This document shows positions 41,000 through 50,045 of a DNA stretch of 64,000 nt, in pieces (the first letter of the stretch is position 1; each line of letters begins with the position of its first letter). The notes beneath the pieces are model-generated. The model was given only the letters and a program-made list of their open reading frames with translations. It was not told the DNA's origin and did not search any database. Both the position numbers and the translations under genes were made by a program. Source of the stretch: Rothia mucilaginosa (GTDB taxonomy: Bacteria > Actinomycetota > Actinomycetes > Actinomycetales > Micrococcaceae). The stretch covers positions 496,001 to 560,000 of the forward strand of contig NZ_CP079822.1 in assembly GCF_019334805.1 (NCBI RefSeq), written 5' to 3'.

Positions 41000-41133
41000 G
41001 CTCTCTCTTTCGTGAAGGGGATAGCCCCGGAAAAATTACCCGGGAACAATAACGCGGTAGAAGCCGCCTACAAAATTCTACCCTCTTCACCCGCGCTTGT
41101 CCTCAGATGAGCGACAAGAACCATCTGCCGGGA

Positions 41134-42738
41134 TTAGCCTCTCTGAATCACAACCCGCAAGTCACGCTTAAGAATCTTGCCGGTCGGCCCCAGCGGCATG
41201 CTCTCCACCATCACGTAGCGGCGAGGATACTTATACGCCGCCAAACGAGTACGCGCCAACGCATTCAACTCCGCATGCAACACACCCTCATCAGCACCCG
41301 GACGCGGCATCACCACGGCGACAACCTCCTCGCCCACGCGCTCATCCGGCACACCCAATACCGCTACCGACTGCACATGCTCATGGGTATAGAGAACATC
41401 CTCAATCTCACGCGGATACACCGAATAGCCGTTACGCAGAACCATGTCTTTAATACGATCCACAATAAAAATATTGCCCTGCTCATCAACACGAGCAACA
41501 TCGCCGGTCGCAAACCATTCGCCGTCAAAAACCTCAGCAGTAGCCGCCGGATTATTCCAGTAGCCAGCCATTACGTTCTCACCGCGCACCCACAGCTGAC
41601 CGCTCACACCCGGCGCGCACTCGGAACCTTGCGGGCAACGGACCTGCACCTGCACACCCGGCAGCACACGACCCACCGAACCGAGCACCATGCCAAACTC
41701 CGCCTGATTAAACGAAACCACCGGCGACGTCTCACTCAAACCGTAGCCCTCATACACCGGGCACTCAATCAGCGTTTTCAACGCAGAATGCACCGGCGCA
41801 GGCAACGGCGAACCACCCGAAATGCCGAAACGGATGCGACCACGCAGCGAGCGCGTACGCTCAGGCTCAGCCTCCAGCGCCGCCGCTAACGACACATACA
41901 TGCTCGGGACCGCAGCCAACACCGACACCCCAGCACTCTCAATCAGATTCAGCGCACCATCAGGGGTAAAACGCGGCAGCAAAGCCACCGTAGCCGACGC
42001 CGCAAACGCCGCGTTCATCGACACCGTCTGACCAAACGCGTGGAACAGCGGAAGGCCACCAAAAATGACGTCCTCAGCGGTAAAACCAAAAACGCTCACG
42101 CAGCTACGAGCATTCGAGAGGATATTCGCGTGGGTCAGCGTCGCACCCTTCGGTTTGCCCGTCGTACCCGAAGTGTACAGAATAATCGCCGGGTCGCTCG
42201 CCGCCACCGGGACAGGCTCCAGAACAGCATCCGACGAATCAGTAGCCGACAGCGCGCTATCGGCAGGCACGTCAAAAGGAGCCACCGGCGAGCCCTCTCC
42301 CCCGGTGAAAATCTCGCAACGAACCGAACCGTTCTTCACCAGCACCGTCGAGGATGCCTCCGACGCCAGACGAGTACCCGCAAACGCAAAAAGCACCTTC
42401 GCCCCGCTATCGCGCAGATGATACTCCAGCTCAGCACCCGACAACAGCGGATTCAACGGAACACAAATCGCACCCGCAGCCACAATGCCGTAATACAGTG
42501 CAGGCATCAACGCCACATTCGGCATAGACAACGCCACACGGTCACCACGCTCAACACCGAGCGCCGCCAAATGACGCTGAACCTGCGCGGCCGCAGACGC
42601 CAACTGCGCGTAGCTCACCACCCGCATATCAGCAGATTCAGAAGCCGGAATCGCCAAAGCTGTCTTAGCCCCCGAACCAGAAGCAGCCTCAGCCAAAAGG
42701 TAGGCAATATTGTTCGCTGAATCGTGTATTTCAGACAT
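41134..42738 (-). CDS. Acyl-CoA ligase (AMP-binding enzyme)
   Basis: This 534-residue adenylate-forming enzyme probably activates a fatty or aromatic acid to its CoA thioester. The AMP-binding motif is ILYTSGTTGKPKGATLTH (near residue 187). YEGYGLSETSPVV, the WFATGDVARVDEQGNIFIVDRIKDMVLRNGYSVYPREIE hinge block and the catalytic Lys in PTGKILKRDLR follow. The sequence resembles long-chain fatty acid-CoA ligases; substrate is not determinable by eye. No strong ribosome site precedes the ATG at 42738. It stands between argR and apt with no fatty-acid genes nearby. Confidence 0.9.
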   Translation of the reverse strand: MSEIHDSANNIAYLLAEAASGSGAKTALAIPASESADMRVVSYAQLASAAAQVQRHLAALGVERGDRVALSMPNVALMPALYYGIVAAGAICVPLNPLLSGAELEYHLRDSGAKVLFAFAGTRLASEASSTVLVKNGSVRCEIFTGGEGSPVAPFDVPADSALSATDSSDAVLEPVPVAASDPAIILYTSGTTGKPKGATLTHANILSNARSCVSVFGFTAEDVIFGGLPLFHAFGQTVSMNAAFAASATVALLPRFTPDGALNLIESAGVSVLAAVPSMYVSLAAALEAEPERTRSLRGRIRFGISGGSPLPAPVHSALKTLIECPVYEGYGLSETSPVVSFNQAEFGMVLGSVGRVLPGVQVQVRCPQGSECAPGVSGQLWVRGENVMAGYWNNPAATAEVFDGEWFATGDVARVDEQGNIFIVDRIKDMVLRNGYSVYPREIEDVLYTHEHVQSVAVLGVPDERVGEEVVAVVMPRPGADEGVLHAELNALARTRLAAYKYPRRYVMVESMPLGPTGKILKRDLRVVIQRG

Positions 42739-42891
42739 GATAGAAAACTCTCACCACAGAAAAATCGGTATATCTAGAAAAGGAGAAGACGAGCTAGAAG
42801 CCCGGCAAAGAACCCGAAGACAGCAGAAGGGCGTACCTTCAACCGCTCCCCCCGAAATATCAGAAGAACAGCGCAAGATACGCCCCAGCTA

Positions 42892-43377
42892 CTACTGAGC
42901 AGCAGACCAATCCAAGAAGCTCTCGGCAAGCGCAGCCCCACCATTGGGGTCACGAGTAATCACTATTACCGTATCGTCACCGGCAATAGTGCCCATAATC
43001 GCTTCAAGACCGCCCTGATCAATAGACGACGCCAAGAACTGCGCAGCACCCGGAGGAGTACGCAGAACCGTAATATTTGCCGAACCCTCAGCGGTAATCA
43101 GCAGTTCCTTAAACAGGGAAATCATACGGGCATCAGGTGCAGTACCGCCGCCACGACGAGCAGGGTAATTCGGCACAGCATAAATCAAGCCGGCGCCTTC
43201 ATCACGGATGCGCTCAGCGCCAATTTCAACAAGATCACGGGAAAGGGTCGCCTGAGTAACCTTCATACCATCATCGGCCAGGTACTGCGCCAGTTCAGCC
43301 TGGGAGCGGACACGTCGGGTCTGCAGCAATTCAACGATGCGTGCCTGACGCGCGATCTTGGTCGAGGGGAAAGGCAT
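42892..43377 (-). CDS. argR: Arginine repressor ArgR, orphan
   Basis: ArgR binds ARG boxes as a hexamer with arginine. The N-terminal winged helix (RIVELLQTRRVRSQAELAQYL, KVTQATLSRDLVEIGAERI) and the C-terminal arginine-binding hexamerisation domain (LRTPPGAAQFLASSID, IMGTIAGDDTVIVITRD) look intact. The start at 43377 (MPFPSTK) has AGAGA upstream; a longer frame to 43449 is unlikely. In relatives argR sits inside argCJBDFRGH between pheT and tyrS. Here none of those genes is present, so it probably controls arginine uptake or catabolism elsewhere. A near-palindrome upstream at 43476-43491 could be its own operator. Confidence 0.93.
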   Translation of the reverse strand: MPFPSTKIARQARIVELLQTRRVRSQAELAQYLADDGMKVTQATLSRDLVEIGAERIRDEGAGLIYAVPNYPARRGGGTAPDARMISLFKELLITAEGSANITVLRTPPGAAQFLASSIDQGGLEAIMGTIAGDDTVIVITRDPNGGAALAESFLDWSAAQ

Positions 43378-43783
43378 AATATCTCTTCTTCCTACGGTGC
43401 CAATCACGAATTCAGAACGGAGCTGCCCAACGGTGGCGCAGCGCAACATTCTTTACTACCCAAGATAATACATATGCACATAAATATGCGCACCAAATAT
43501 GGATTATTCCAAGATATGGGGGAAATTTCAGGGTTTATCTCACCAACTGTCACGCAAAATGCCGCGAATGTAGCGTGTATCTACACATTCGGGCGCATAA
43601 CCTCGCAATGAATGCATAGCGTGCAAGAACATTGTGGACTGGTGCGCTGCGCCGGTCAAGAGACCTCCGGTAGGCGAGCGCGAAAAAGGAGCCCGCCTCC
43701 AGCAACATCATGTGCGCCAGAAACAGGCTCCCAGGCTCCCTCAACAAAACGTCAACCGGTCAATCCGCAAGATTCAGAAACGC
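43378..43783. other. Gap upstream of argR where arg genes would be expected
   Basis: This holds the argR promoter region (43440-43530), a short hairpin-forming segment at 43565-43595 (CGAATGT/ACATTCG arms) and otherwise featureless sequence. I looked for remnants of argF or argD and found none. A 65-codon minus-strand ORF (43550-43747) has no ribosome site or recognisable content. Confidence 0.5.
43476..43491. promoter_or_regulatory. ARG-box-like near-palindrome upstream of argR
   Basis: GCACATAAATATGCGC is a 16-base AT-centred imperfect palindrome about 100 bases upstream of the argR start, in an AT-rich stretch with possible promoter elements. The match to a known actinobacterial ARG box is only general. 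Confidence 0.4.
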
Positions 43784-44581
43784 CTAGCGCTCATCCTCCA
43801 CCAGACCATCCAGGTCCTCATACTCGACATCGCGCGAACGGCGGTTCAGCCACACAGCAAAACCCATACCCAGCAGAAGCACCAGCACCGCACCAACAAT
43901 ACTTGCGATACCGGCAAAACGCTCAGCATTTACGCTTGCCTCAGTCACAGGCTTCAGCGTGCCCTTCTCAGCGGTATACACAACCTCAAGGCTACCGTTC
44001 TTCTCCACCAACAGGCCGTCTACCTCACGCGGGAACTCCGAAGGAACGTCACCAGTCTGCGAACCACGGAACTCAATCGGAGCACCCGAAGTCACTTGAT
44101 ACTTATCCTTCAGGTTCGACACATACGTCTTACCGTTCAGCGCGTCATCAGCCGGCAGGTTGCCCTTATAACGAGCCACATTACCCTTCGTAATCAGGTC
44201 AGGAGTCAAATCCTGATAAGTGCCCTGAACAACCCAGCTCTTGCCAGCATACTCAGCGTTATTATTCACCGACGCAAAAGCACGAACACCCACAACAGCC
44301 AAAATAATGGAAAGAATAACCGCAACGACAGCAGAAAGAACCGACAGCCAGTTCACGCCCGGACGGTCATCCAGCTCTTCCTCACTCATCGCGAAAAGGG
44401 AGGAGTTCTCTTCCTCATCGTCGTAATCCTCGTACTCGTCGTACTCCTCATACTCAGAATCTTCATACTCAGAGTCATCGTACTGAGAATCATCGTACTG
44501 GGAATCCTCAAAGTAGGTTTCTTCGACCTCAGTAGACTGCGACAGCTCATCCTGTTCGCGCGAGTTCTCTCGATTAGCCAT
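43784..44581 (-). CDS. Membrane protein with acidic Tyr-rich repeat tail, 265 aa
   Basis: The start at 44581 (MANRENS) has GGGAG eight bases upstream. Residues ~20-60 are a disordered, highly acidic stretch with tyrosine every five residues (DSQYD, DSEYE, then EYDEYEDYDDEE), encoded by a 15-bp tandem repeat. A membrane helix follows at about 80-105 (WLSVLSAVVAVILSIILAVVGV), then an extracytoplasmic domain of about 115 residues, and a second helix at about 225-248 near the C-terminus (IVGAVLVLLLGMGFAVWL), with a short acidic end. N- and C-termini are therefore both cytoplasmic. I do not recognise the outer domain. It occupies the place of the arginine operon between pheT and argR. Confidence 0.75.
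   Translation of the reverse strand: MANRENSREQDELSQSTEVEETYFEDSQYDDSQYDDSEYEDSEYEEYDEYEDYDDEEENSSLFAMSEEELDDRPGVNWLSVLSAVVAVILSIILAVVGVRAFASVNNNAEYAGKSWVVQGTYQDLTPDLITKGNVARYKGNLPADDALNGKTYVSNLKDKYQVTSGAPIEFRGSQTGDVPSEFPREVDGLLVEKNGSLEVVYTAEKGTLKPVTEASVNAERFAGIASIVGAVLVLLLGMGFAVWLNRRSRDVEYEDLDGLVEDER
44448..44507 (-). repeat. 15-bp tandem repeat encoding the acidic Tyr repeat
   Basis: Four consecutive 15-base units (44448-44462, 44463-44477, 44478-44492, 44493-44507), 60-80 percent alike by eye, encode D/E-S-E/Q-Y-D/E. Confidence 0.85.
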
Positions 44582-44707
44582 TACTCTCTCCCTCACTTCA
44601 TCTATCTTCTAGGGTACCCATAACCACATGAGTTCACCAATGAAAGCGCTTATCAACGCTTCAAAAACCAACTCAACAGGTAAACCCACCACGCAACGCC
44701 AAAAGCT

Positions 44708-44738
44708 ACGGGGTGGGAGCCAACAACTCCCACCCCGT
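44708..44738 (-). terminator. Terminator after pheT
   Basis: A 12-base-pair perfect stem (ACGGGGTGGGAG and its complement) with an eight-base or shorter loop; AGCTTTTGG follows on the minus strand. Confidence 0.85.
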
Positions 44739-44773
44739 CAGCACTAAGCGTTACGCCATAGGGTTAGACCCGG

Positions 44774-47344
44774 TTAGACACGCGGTTCCGCACCCAGCTG
44801 CTCAACAGTCGCAGCCACAGCAGCCTCACGAGCAGCCGACGCCTCATCAGCAGTCAGCGTACGACCCGGCGCGCGGAAACGCAGGGCAAACGCCAAAGAC
44901 TTCTTCGACTCATCAATACCGACACCGCGGTAATCATCAAAGACGCGGATGTCCTCCAGCAGCTCACCAGCGCCCTCACGCAGAACACGCTCCACCTCAG
45001 AAGCAGGCAGATCGCGGTCCACCAGAAGCGCCACATCCTGAGTAGCAGCCGGGAAAGTCAGCACCGGAGTAGCCTGACGCGCCTCAACACGACCAGCAAA
45101 CAGCGCCGAGAAATCCAGCTCAAACGCGCAGGTGCGCTCAGGCAGGTTCAGCTCCTGCAGCAGCTTCGGGTGCAGCTCACCAGCAAAACCAACACGCTCA
45201 CCGGCAGCGTTCAGAACCTCAGCCACACGGCCCGGGTGGAACGCAGTGTGCACACCGTTACGCACCTGAATCTCAGCCGAAACAGCGTCAGCAACCAGAC
45301 GCACAGCGTCCAGAGCGTCACGCCAATCGAAAGCGCGCGGAGTAGCGCCGGGCATCACTTCATGCTCAGTACCTGCGAACAGGCCAGCAATGAAAGTGGG
45401 CTGATGCGGAATACCGGCGTTCAAATCAGCCAGAACCTCATCCGAAGGACGAGCACCCAGCGGCGGAATAGACTCCGAACCCAGCTGCTCACCCGGGATG
45501 AACACGTGACCCGCCTCAAAAATAGCCAGGTTCTTGAAACCGCGAGACAGGTTACGCTTCAGAACCTCAACCAGGCCCGGCAGCAGCGAACGGCGCATCC
45601 AGCCCTCAGCCGAAGAAATCGGGTTCTCCAGGCGAACCGAAGGAACCTCAGTCACCGGGTTCTCAGGGGTGCTCACCCACGGAGCCGACCACAGGTTGTT
45701 CGCATCAGCCGACACGAAGGGGTACGCGAAAACCTCAGTCAGACCCGAAGCCGCCAACGCATTCAGCGCACGACGCTTACCCGCCTGCTCCGGAGTGTAA
45801 CCGTGACCCGCAGGAGCCACCGGCAGAGTCGAGGGGATGTTCTCGTAACCGTCAATACGTGCGATTTCCTCAGTCAGGTCCTCCTTCGCACGCAGGTCAG
45901 TACGCCACGACGGGACAGTCACCGCGTAACCAGACTCGGTACGCTCCACAGAGCAACCAATCTCACGCAGGCAGGACTCAATCTGCTCCGGCGAGTAATC
46001 CACGCCAATACGACCAGCAGTGTAGTCAGCAGGCAGATCAATCACGACCGGCTCATAGCCGAGCGACACATCAGTAACACCCGGCTCAACCTGAGCACCA
46101 GCCAGCTCAACCAGCAGCTCAACCGCACGCTGAGCAGCCGCAGCCTGAATCTGCGGATCCACGCCACGCTCAAAACGCTTCGAGGACTCAGAAATCAGCT
46201 TGTGGCGGCGAGCAGTACGAGCCACCGACACCTCATCAAAACGAGCAGACTCCACCAGAATGCGGGTGGTCGAGTCAGTCACCTCAGTCGAGGCGCCGCC
46301 CATCACACCGGCAAGACCAATCACGCCGGAATCATCAGCAATGACGATATCCTCGGGGTGCAGAGTACGCTCAACACCATCCAGGGTCACCAGCTTCTCG
46401 CCAGCAGCGGCGCGACGCACCACAATCTCACCCTGAACCTTGTCAGCATCGTAGAAGTGCAGCGGCTGACCGGTCTCCAGCATCACGTAGTTCGAAATAT
46501 CCACCGGCAGCGACAGCGAGCGCACACCCGCCAGACGCAGACGCGAAGACATCCAGGTCGGAACCGGCGCATCCGCCTTCACGTCCGACACCTCACGCAT
46601 CACGAAACGAGTGCATGCGGGGTTACCGTGAATCGGAGCGTCATCACGCAGAGAAACCGGGTGACCGGACTCGTTCGCCTCCGGGGCGCGCTCGCCGTAC
46701 GCCAGCACAAAATCCTCAAAGGAAGAACCGGTAGCGTGGCACCACTCGCGAGCGATACCGCGCAGAGAGAACGCGTAACCGCGGTCCGGGGTCACGTTCA
46801 CCTCGGCAGCCTGATCGTACAGACCCAGCAGCTCCATCGCATCGGTGCCAAGCTCCGGGTCCAGGCCCAGGGTCGAAAGCACCAGGATGCCGCCGTGATC
46901 ATCGCCAATACCCAGCTCACGAGTCGAAGCAATCATGCCAGCCGACTTGTGACCGTAAGTCTTACGGGCAGTAATCGCGAAACCACCGGGCAGAACAGCG
47001 CCGGGCAGGGTCACAACAACCTTGTCGCCGGGTTTGAAGTTGTGGGCACCACAAATAATGCCCTGAACGCCGGAAGGCTCAATGCCCTTACCGGTCAGAG
47101 TCTGCTCCTGGCCCTCCGGAACCACACGCACCTGGCACCAGTTCACGGTCTTGCCGTTCGAGTGGGTCTCCGGCTCCATAGAGAGCACCTGGCCAACCAC
47201 AATTGGTCCGGACAGCTCATCAGAGGGGCGGTGAACGTCTTCTTCTTCCAGGCCAACCTTCACCAGGGTTGCCATCAAATCTTCAGCCGAAGCATCCTCA
47301 GCTACAGGCACGAACTCGCGCAGCCATGACAGGGGTACACGCAT
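44774..47344 (-). CDS. pheT: Phenylalanyl-tRNA synthetase beta subunit
   Basis: This 856-residue subunit forms the alpha2-beta2 enzyme with PheS. It begins with MRVPLSWLREFVPV, has the tRNA-binding EMAP-like domain (NWCQVRV, GIICGAHNFKPGDKVVVTLPGAVLPG), the B3/B4 editing region (ETGQPLHFYDADKV), the DLRAKEDLTEEIARIDGYENIPSTLP block, and a C-terminal anticodon-binding FDX domain (TFPAATQDVALLVDRDLPASEVERVL, VGIDESKKSLAFALRFRAPGRTL). Length is normal. The start lies three bases after the pheS stop, so the two are coupled. A terminator follows; in relatives the argCJBDF genes come next. Confidence 0.96.
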   Translation of the reverse strand: MRVPLSWLREFVPVAEDASAEDLMATLVKVGLEEEDVHRPSDELSGPIVVGQVLSMEPETHSNGKTVNWCQVRVVPEGQEQTLTGKGIEPSGVQGIICGAHNFKPGDKVVVTLPGAVLPGGFAITARKTYGHKSAGMIASTRELGIGDDHGGILVLSTLGLDPELGTDAMELLGLYDQAAEVNVTPDRGYAFSLRGIAREWCHATGSSFEDFVLAYGERAPEANESGHPVSLRDDAPIHGNPACTRFVMREVSDVKADAPVPTWMSSRLRLAGVRSLSLPVDISNYVMLETGQPLHFYDADKVQGEIVVRRAAAGEKLVTLDGVERTLHPEDIVIADDSGVIGLAGVMGGASTEVTDSTTRILVESARFDEVSVARTARRHKLISESSKRFERGVDPQIQAAAAQRAVELLVELAGAQVEPGVTDVSLGYEPVVIDLPADYTAGRIGVDYSPEQIESCLREIGCSVERTESGYAVTVPSWRTDLRAKEDLTEEIARIDGYENIPSTLPVAPAGHGYTPEQAGKRRALNALAASGLTEVFAYPFVSADANNLWSAPWVSTPENPVTEVPSVRLENPISSAEGWMRRSLLPGLVEVLKRNLSRGFKNLAIFEAGHVFIPGEQLGSESIPPLGARPSDEVLADLNAGIPHQPTFIAGLFAGTEHEVMPGATPRAFDWRDALDAVRLVADAVSAEIQVRNGVHTAFHPGRVAEVLNAAGERVGFAGELHPKLLQELNLPERTCAFELDFSALFAGRVEARQATPVLTFPAATQDVALLVDRDLPASEVERVLREGAGELLEDIRVFDDYRGVGIDESKKSLAFALRFRAPGRTLTADEASAAREAAVAATVEQLGAEPRV

Positions 47345-47347
47345 AAT

Positions 47348-48475
47348 TTAGATCTCCATCCCGAACTGCTCAGAGAAACGGATGTCGCCTTCAACCATGT
47401 CATGCATGTCAGCGACGTTGTTACGGAACATGAGGGTACGTTCAATACCCATACCGAAAGCGAAGCCCGAGTACTCCTCAGGATCAATACCCGCAGCACG
47501 CAAAACGTTGGGGTTCACCATGCCGCAGCCACCCCACTCAATCCACTGCGGGCCGCCCTTAGCGTTCGGGTGCCACAAATCCAGCTCAGCGGAAGGCTCA
47601 GTGAACGGGAAGAAGTTCGGGCGCAGGCGAATCTTAGCGTCCTCACCGAACATGGCGCGTGCCATGTACTCCAGGGTGCCCTTCAGATCAGCCATAGTCA
47701 GGCCCTTATCCACGGCAAGACCCTCGATCTGGTGGAAGACCGGGGTGTGGGTCGCATCCAGCTCATCGGTACGGTACACCTGACCCGGGCACACAATGTA
47801 CAGCGGCAGCTCGCGAGAAAGCAGCGAGCGCATCTGCACCGGCGACGTGTGGGTGCGCAGCAGCAGGTGAGCGTTCTTCGGCTCAACGTAGAAAGTGTCC
47901 TGCATTTCGCGTGCCGGGTGATCCGGCTTAATGTTCAGAGCGTCAAAGTTGTACCACTCAGACTCCAGCTCGGGGCCGTCAGCAACCTCCCAGCCCATAC
48001 CAACGAAGATATCAGTCAGGCGCTCCTGCATCAGAGCAATCGGGTGGCGGCCGCCCAGGGAACGGCGAGGCGACGCAGCGGAAACGTCCACAGCCTCCTC
48101 AGCCAGGATGCGAGCCTCACGCTCAGCCTCCAGCTTGGCGGTACGAGCCTCAATAGCCTCAGTCAGGGCTGCACGAGCCTGACCCATCAGCTTACCCACC
48201 GGGCCCTTGTGCTGGTTCTGAAGATCACGCATCTGGCGGTTAGCGATGCTCATGATGCCCTTCTCACCGAAGAAGCTCAGGCGCACCTCCTTGAGGCTGT
48301 CAAAGTCCTTAGCCTTCTCGCGAATCTCCTGGCGGGCGCGCTCACGCTCAGCCTCAAAAGCCTCACGGATAGCGTCCAAACCGTTCTCGGGGTTCTCCTC
48401 CAGAACCTGCGCAATGCGGGCGAGAACCTGAGCCGGGCCGTTAAGACCCTCGTGTTCCTGCACGGAATCGGTCAT
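47348..48475 (-). CDS. pheS: Phenylalanyl-tRNA synthetase alpha subunit
   Basis: This class II catalytic subunit, about 375 residues, has an N-terminal coiled coil (~20-110), motif 1 around GRHPIALMQERLTDIFVGMGWEV, motif 2 HTSPVQMRSLL, and VYRTDELDATHTPVFHQIEGLAVDK. The Phe-binding and motif 3 regions (GGPQWIEWGGCGMVNPNVLRAAGID and GFAFGMGIERTLMFRNNV) are complete. The start at 48475 (MTDSVQEH) has GAAGAG six bases upstream; an ATG at 48493 overlaps that site. Two small GC hairpins (48561-48575 and 48499-48513) lie in its leader. Confidence 0.96.
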   Translation of the reverse strand: MTDSVQEHEGLNGPAQVLARIAQVLEENPENGLDAIREAFEAERERARQEIREKAKDFDSLKEVRLSFFGEKGIMSIANRQMRDLQNQHKGPVGKLMGQARAALTEAIEARTAKLEAEREARILAEEAVDVSAASPRRSLGGRHPIALMQERLTDIFVGMGWEVADGPELESEWYNFDALNIKPDHPAREMQDTFYVEPKNAHLLLRTHTSPVQMRSLLSRELPLYIVCPGQVYRTDELDATHTPVFHQIEGLAVDKGLTMADLKGTLEYMARAMFGEDAKIRLRPNFFPFTEPSAELDLWHPNAKGGPQWIEWGGCGMVNPNVLRAAGIDPEEYSGFAFGMGIERTLMFRNNVADMHDMVEGDIRFSEQFGMEI

Positions 48476-48640
48476 TGTCACTCTTCTCTGCATACCACCG
48501 GCACTATGCCGGCTGGCTCGTTATACACCTTAGGCAGCACCGTCTGCTCTCCCCTGCTGCCCGCACAGGGTGCGGAACAGGGGGATGGCGACGGGCGCAT
48601 ATCCTATCCATTTTAGACCAGAGAAGGAAGCGTAAACAGC

Positions 48641-48671
48641 AGAACGCCCGGATAGTCCATCCGGGCGTTCT
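48641..48671 (-). terminator. Terminator upstream of pheS
   Basis: AGAACGCCCGGAT, a five-base loop and the perfect 13-base complement. It ends the membrane protein gene at 48712-49236 and insulates pheST. Confidence 0.85.
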
Positions 48672-48711
48672 AGAGTATATCTTTTCAACAACAGGGTTGA
48701 AGAGGGTACTT

Positions 48712-49236
48712 CTACTTCAGAGCCTGCTTCACAGCCGGGTCGAAAGAAGCACGAATCCACAGCACGTTCGCAATGAGCCATGCCGCGTACAGGGGCACGA
48801 AGCCGTAGCGCTGAGCGTCAATGACATTACCAATCAGAGACAGAATCGCCACGAACGCACCCAGAATTGCAAAAATCAGACCGACAGTCAGGCCCAGACG
48901 CTTGCCCTTCTGAATCGTGAAGTACACCCAAATGTACACAACCGCAGAAACAACCAGCAGGCCGATACCGCCTGCAACACCGAACTCCGGCAGACCCTTC
49001 AGCGGGGACAGGTTATCCGGCGCGAACGAGGAAATAACACCGTGGATCAAGCAGAGCAGCGCGGAGACAATCATAATCTCCTGCAGACGCAGAATCTTCG
49101 GGTGCTTGGTCGGCGAGTGGAACAGAATTCCGCGCGGCTCAGCGCCGCCTTCCTGAATATAAATAGCTTGAGTGTCCGAGGGAACCGCGTCGGAGCGGTA
49201 GGCACCCGGATCAAACGGGGGTTGAGCAGTCATCAT
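48712..49236 (-). CDS. Four-helix membrane protein, about 174 aa
   Basis: The start at 49236 or 49233 (MMTAQPPFDPGAYRSD) has GGGAG just upstream; the longer frame to 49353 lacks one. A ~50-residue Pro-rich hydrophilic N-terminus precedes four hydrophobic helices (IMIVSALLCLIHGVI, GVAGGIGLLVVSAVVYIWVYF, LGLTVGLIFAILGAFVAILSLI, FVPLYAAWLIANVLWI). I do not recognise the family. It resembles the many small actinobacterial proteins with a Pro-rich cytoplasmic tail. It is transcribed alone. Confidence 0.7.
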   Translation of the reverse strand: MMTAQPPFDPGAYRSDAVPSDTQAIYIQEGGAEPRGILFHSPTKHPKILRLQEIMIVSALLCLIHGVISSFAPDNLSPLKGLPEFGVAGGIGLLVVSAVVYIWVYFTIQKGKRLGLTVGLIFAILGAFVAILSLIGNVIDAQRYGFVPLYAAWLIANVLWIRASFDPAVKQALK

Positions 49237-49398
49237 TGTCTCCCAATACGTATGTGATTTCTCCCTCAATACTACCCGCCTACCGATTGGTTTCCAAAGT
49301 ATGTATCCGTGTCGAACCCATATGTGACAAAGTCCCCTCCCCAACAAACACACAAGTCAGGATTACACGGCGCATAAATCCCCCTCAAAATATGAATA

Positions 49399-49430
49399 AA
49401 GGCGGGACTCCCCACAGGGAATCCCGCCTT
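49399..49430 (-). terminator. Terminator after the CDF-DUF421-NUDIX operon
   Basis: AAGGCGGGA-TCCC pairs across CACA with GGGA-TCCCGCCTT, with one internal mismatch; TATTCATATT follows on the minus strand. Confidence 0.8.
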
Positions 49431-49546
49431 CAAACAGTGTCACAAAAGATAGAGAAAATTTATCCTGTTACCGCCGCGAATGTGTCACACAACGGCGAAT
49501 TAGCCTCGCAACGAACTAGCGCAGAGCATTAGGTCATACCTTGGGT

Positions 49547-50029
49547 CTACGCCTCACCAGTGCCAGTGTCCTGCAGCTGCTGCAGAAGAGCCACAACAAT
49601 CGGCAAATCCGCCGGAATCCACGGCAAACCCAGCAAATCATCGTACGCCTGTGCGTCATCCTTAGACTTCGGCAGCGGCATCCACCGCAGCGCGCTGTGA
49701 TCTTCCAAAGTATCCGGAGTACCCGAAAGAATCTCCGCGAAGAACACGCGCATCGCCAGACGCTCGCTCAGACGCCAGCCCTGCGGGTACGCGCCGGGCA
49801 CCTCAGCACCCAAACGCGCCTGCACGCCCAGCTCCTCCTTCAGCTCACGCACCAGCGCCTGCTCGCAACTCTCCCCCGACTCGACCTTACCGCCCGGGAA
49901 CTCCCACATACCGGCAACAGTCTGCGGCTCAGAACGCTGAGCCACCAGCATACGGGTCGGAGCCTCCAAAGAATCAACCACGGCGGCGCCAACCACCTGA
50001 ACCTCAAACGAGGGCGACAATTCACTCAT
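49547..50029 (-). CDS. NUDIX hydrolase, MutT type
   Basis: This is a 160-residue protein with the NUDIX box GGKVESGESCEQALVRELKEELG after MWEFPGGK, the arrangement of MutT (8-oxo-dGTP sanitising) enzymes. A VVGAAVVDSLEAPTRMLVAQRS strand region precedes it. Whether the substrate is 8-oxo-dGTP or another nucleotide cannot be told. It is the third gene of a probable operon: the DUF421 gene stops 16 bases upstream. The start at 50029 has TAGAG upstream. Confidence 0.88.
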   Translation of the reverse strand: MSELSPSFEVQVVGAAVVDSLEAPTRMLVAQRSEPQTVAGMWEFPGGKVESGESCEQALVRELKEELGVQARLGAEVPGAYPQGWRLSERLAMRVFFAEILSGTPDTLEDHSALRWMPLPKSKDDAQAYDDLLGLPWIPADLPIVVALLQQLQDTGTGEA

Positions 50030-50045
50030 CTTTCTCTACCTTCTT

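Noticed and set aside
43550..43747. 65-codon minus-strand ORF upstream of argR, considered as an arg-gene remnant
   Set aside because: No similarity to ArgF, ArgD or other arg enzymes that I can see, no ribosome site, and low-complexity composition.
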